A stretch of 6,770 bases of DNA from an uncultured Collinsella sp. (GTDB taxonomy: Bacteria; Actinomycetota; Coriobacteriia; Coriobacteriales; Coriobacteriaceae): positions 1 through 6,770 of the forward strand of contig URKT01000098.1 in assembly GCA_900548495.1 (NCBI GenBank), read 5' to 3'. Positions 6,026-6,770 of the stretch are shown piece by piece. The notes beneath the pieces are model-generated. The model was not told the origin of the DNA. It saw only the letters and a list, made by a program, of their open reading frames with translations, and did not search any database. How positions within the stretch are numbered: the first letter of the stretch is position 1; each line of letters begins with the position of its first letter. The position numbers were made by a program, and so were the translations under genes.

Positions 6026-6047
6026 AAAACCACACACCTCGGTGCGG
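6026..6047 (-). terminator. Possible weak terminator after xerC
   Basis: On the minus strand CCGCAC (6047-6042) pairs with GTGTGG (6035-6030) with one G-T pair and a 6-nt loop, followed by four T (6029-6026). It begins 18 nt after the xerC stop and ends just before the -35 of the rpsB promoter. The stem is short, so termination may be partial. Confidence 0.4.
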
Positions 6048-6064
6048 CGCGGGAGGCTCTTCCG

Positions 6065-6739
6065 CTACTCGCCGCGGGGGTGTGCCTGTCTCACGGCGCG
6101 CTTGAGTCGATCGGGCGTGAGGTGCGTATAAATCTGCGTCGTGGACAAGCTCGCATGCCCCAGCAGCTCCTGAACCGAGCGCAGATCCGCGCCGCCCTCG
6201 AGCAGGTCGGTCGCAAAGGTGTGGCGCATCGCATGCGGGGCGATGTCGGCAGGAATGCCGGCAAGTGCCGCAAGCATATGGAACCGCCTCCTGAGCATGG
6301 CGGCACTCATGCGGTTTCCGCGCGCCGAGATAAACAGCGGATGCGCGCCGTTAGCACCGTCGCTACGCTTTGCCTGTGCAAGGAGCTGTGGCCTCCCCTC
6401 CTCAATATAGCGGCGGGTCGCCTCGAGAGCGCGCCGATACAGGGGCACGATACGCTCCTTGCTCCCCTTGCCCCAAAGTCGCAGCGTTCGCTCGGACCAA
6501 CCAATAGACTCCACGTTGAGCGCCGCGAGCTCCGAGATTCGAGCGCCGGAGGCATAGAGCAGCTCGAGCATCGCCGCATCACGCAGCCCCGCAGGCGTCG
6601 AGGCGTCCGGGGTCTTGAGCAACGACTCGACTTGCCGGGTCGTCAGCACACCGGGAAGATCGCGCGGCAGTTTGGGCGAGGATATCGCCGAGACCGCATC
6701 GCCCTCAACGATTCCCTCGGCAGCCATCCACCGATAGAG
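6065..6739 (-). CDS. xerC: Tyrosine recombinase XerC-like, N-terminus cut by contig end
   Basis: Site-specific recombinase of the lambda-integrase family. Xer proteins resolve chromosome dimers at dif sites during division. The 224 genomic residues hold the whole catalytic domain: ASGARISEL with R67, the GKGSKER hairpin (90-96) with the active-site lysine, HAMRHTFAT with H169 and R172, LGHASLSTTQIYTH with H195 and the nucleophile Y204, then a short tail. All catalytic residues are present. Xer proteins have about 295-305 residues, so roughly 75, most of the N-terminal DNA-binding (SAM-like) domain, lie off the window. The open frame runs on to a false ATG at 6754-6752 inside the adapter; its first five residues, MYKRQ, are artificial. 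XerC rather than XerD or a phage integrase is inferred from the position next to rpsB, as I recall for actinobacteria such as Mycobacterium, and from the absence of phage genes. Confidence 0.85.
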   Translation of the reverse strand, partial: LYRWMAAEGIVEGDAVSAISSPKLPRDLPGVLTTRQVESLLKTPDASTPAGLRDAAMLELLYASGARISELAALNVESIGWSERTLRLWGKGSKERIVPLYRRALEATRRYIEEGRPQLLAQAKRSDGANGAHPLFISARGNRMSAAMLRRRFHMLAALAGIPADIAPHAMRHTFATDLLEGGADLRSVQELLGHASLSTTQIYTHLTPDRLKRAVRQAHPRGE

Positions 6740-6770
6740 CTGTCTCTTATACACATCTGACGCTGCCGAC
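6740..6770 (-). other. Illumina Nextera adapter contamination (read-1 adapter)
   Basis: The last 31 bases equal the reverse complement of the Nextera read-1 transposase adapter, lacking only its last two bases. The 19-nt mosaic end (CTGTCTCTTATACACATCT, 6740-6758) is followed by GACGCTGCCGAC. Genome ends at 6739, inside xerC. With the left adapter it gives outward-facing mosaic ends, the geometry of a complete library molecule. Confidence 0.98.

Noticed and set aside
5848..6033. 61-codon minus-strand frame between xerC and rpsB
   Set aside because: It begins upstream of the proposed rpsB promoter and spans its -35 and -10, so the rpsB transcript would not carry its start. It has no good ribosome site or known motif.
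5984..6760. 258-codon plus-strand frame opposite xerC, ending LSLIHI
   Set aside because: Antisense to a convincing recombinase, and its last residues are translated adapter.
1..6770. Inverted 19-bp ends that look like transposon terminal repeats
   Set aside because: They are Tn5 mosaic ends joined to Illumina adapter and index bases. There is no transposase gene, and the content is housekeeping genes.

Overview
The window is a 6.77 kb fragment of a bacterial chromosome, GC-rich by eye, with every real gene on the minus strand. Both ends are sequencing-library adapter, not genome: positions 1-48 and 6740-6770 are Illumina Nextera (Tn5 mosaic-end) sequence. The biological insert is 49-6739. 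The gene order (xerC, rpsB, tsf, pyrH, frr, uppS, cdsA, dxr in the direction of transcription), the MEP-pathway dxr and the protein sequences suggest an actinobacterium. My best guess is the class Coriobacteriia, perhaps a Collinsella-like gut anaerobe. That assignment rests on recognition by eye, not on a database search.

Reading along the minus strand from high to low coordinates: 6739-6065 is a tyrosine recombinase of the XerC type, cut off at its N-terminus by the adapter. A short hairpin with a T-run (6047-6026) may end its transcript. A good sigma-70-type promoter (TTGGCA, 17 nt, TATCAT, with an extended -10 TG) at 6016-5988 then drives a leader of about 135 nt and rpsB-tsf (ribosomal protein S2 and elongation factor Ts). 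A strong intrinsic terminator (4179-4145) follows tsf. Directly behind it lies a second extended -10 element overlapped upstream by a perfect inverted repeat, which could be the promoter/operator of the next operon.

That operon is pyrH-frr-uppS-cdsA-dxr (4085 to the left end). Its genes are 1-2 bp apart or overlap, and each has its Shine-Dalgarno inside the preceding gene, except pyrH. It joins UMP kinase and ribosome recycling to three envelope-lipid steps: dxr feeds isoprenoid precursors, uppS builds the undecaprenyl carrier, and cdsA makes CDP-diacylglycerol for phospholipids. dxr lacks its last residues because of the left adapter.

No mobile element, CRISPR array, tRNA or rRNA is visible, and no gene-free stretch exceeds 300 bp (the longest is the 218 bp between xerC and rpsB). 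The most interesting non-obvious signal is a terminator-like hairpin with a competing downstream segment inside the first codons of uppS. It could work as an internal attenuator separating frr from the lipid genes. The genes themselves are ordinary housekeeping genes, and I see no new multi-gene system.
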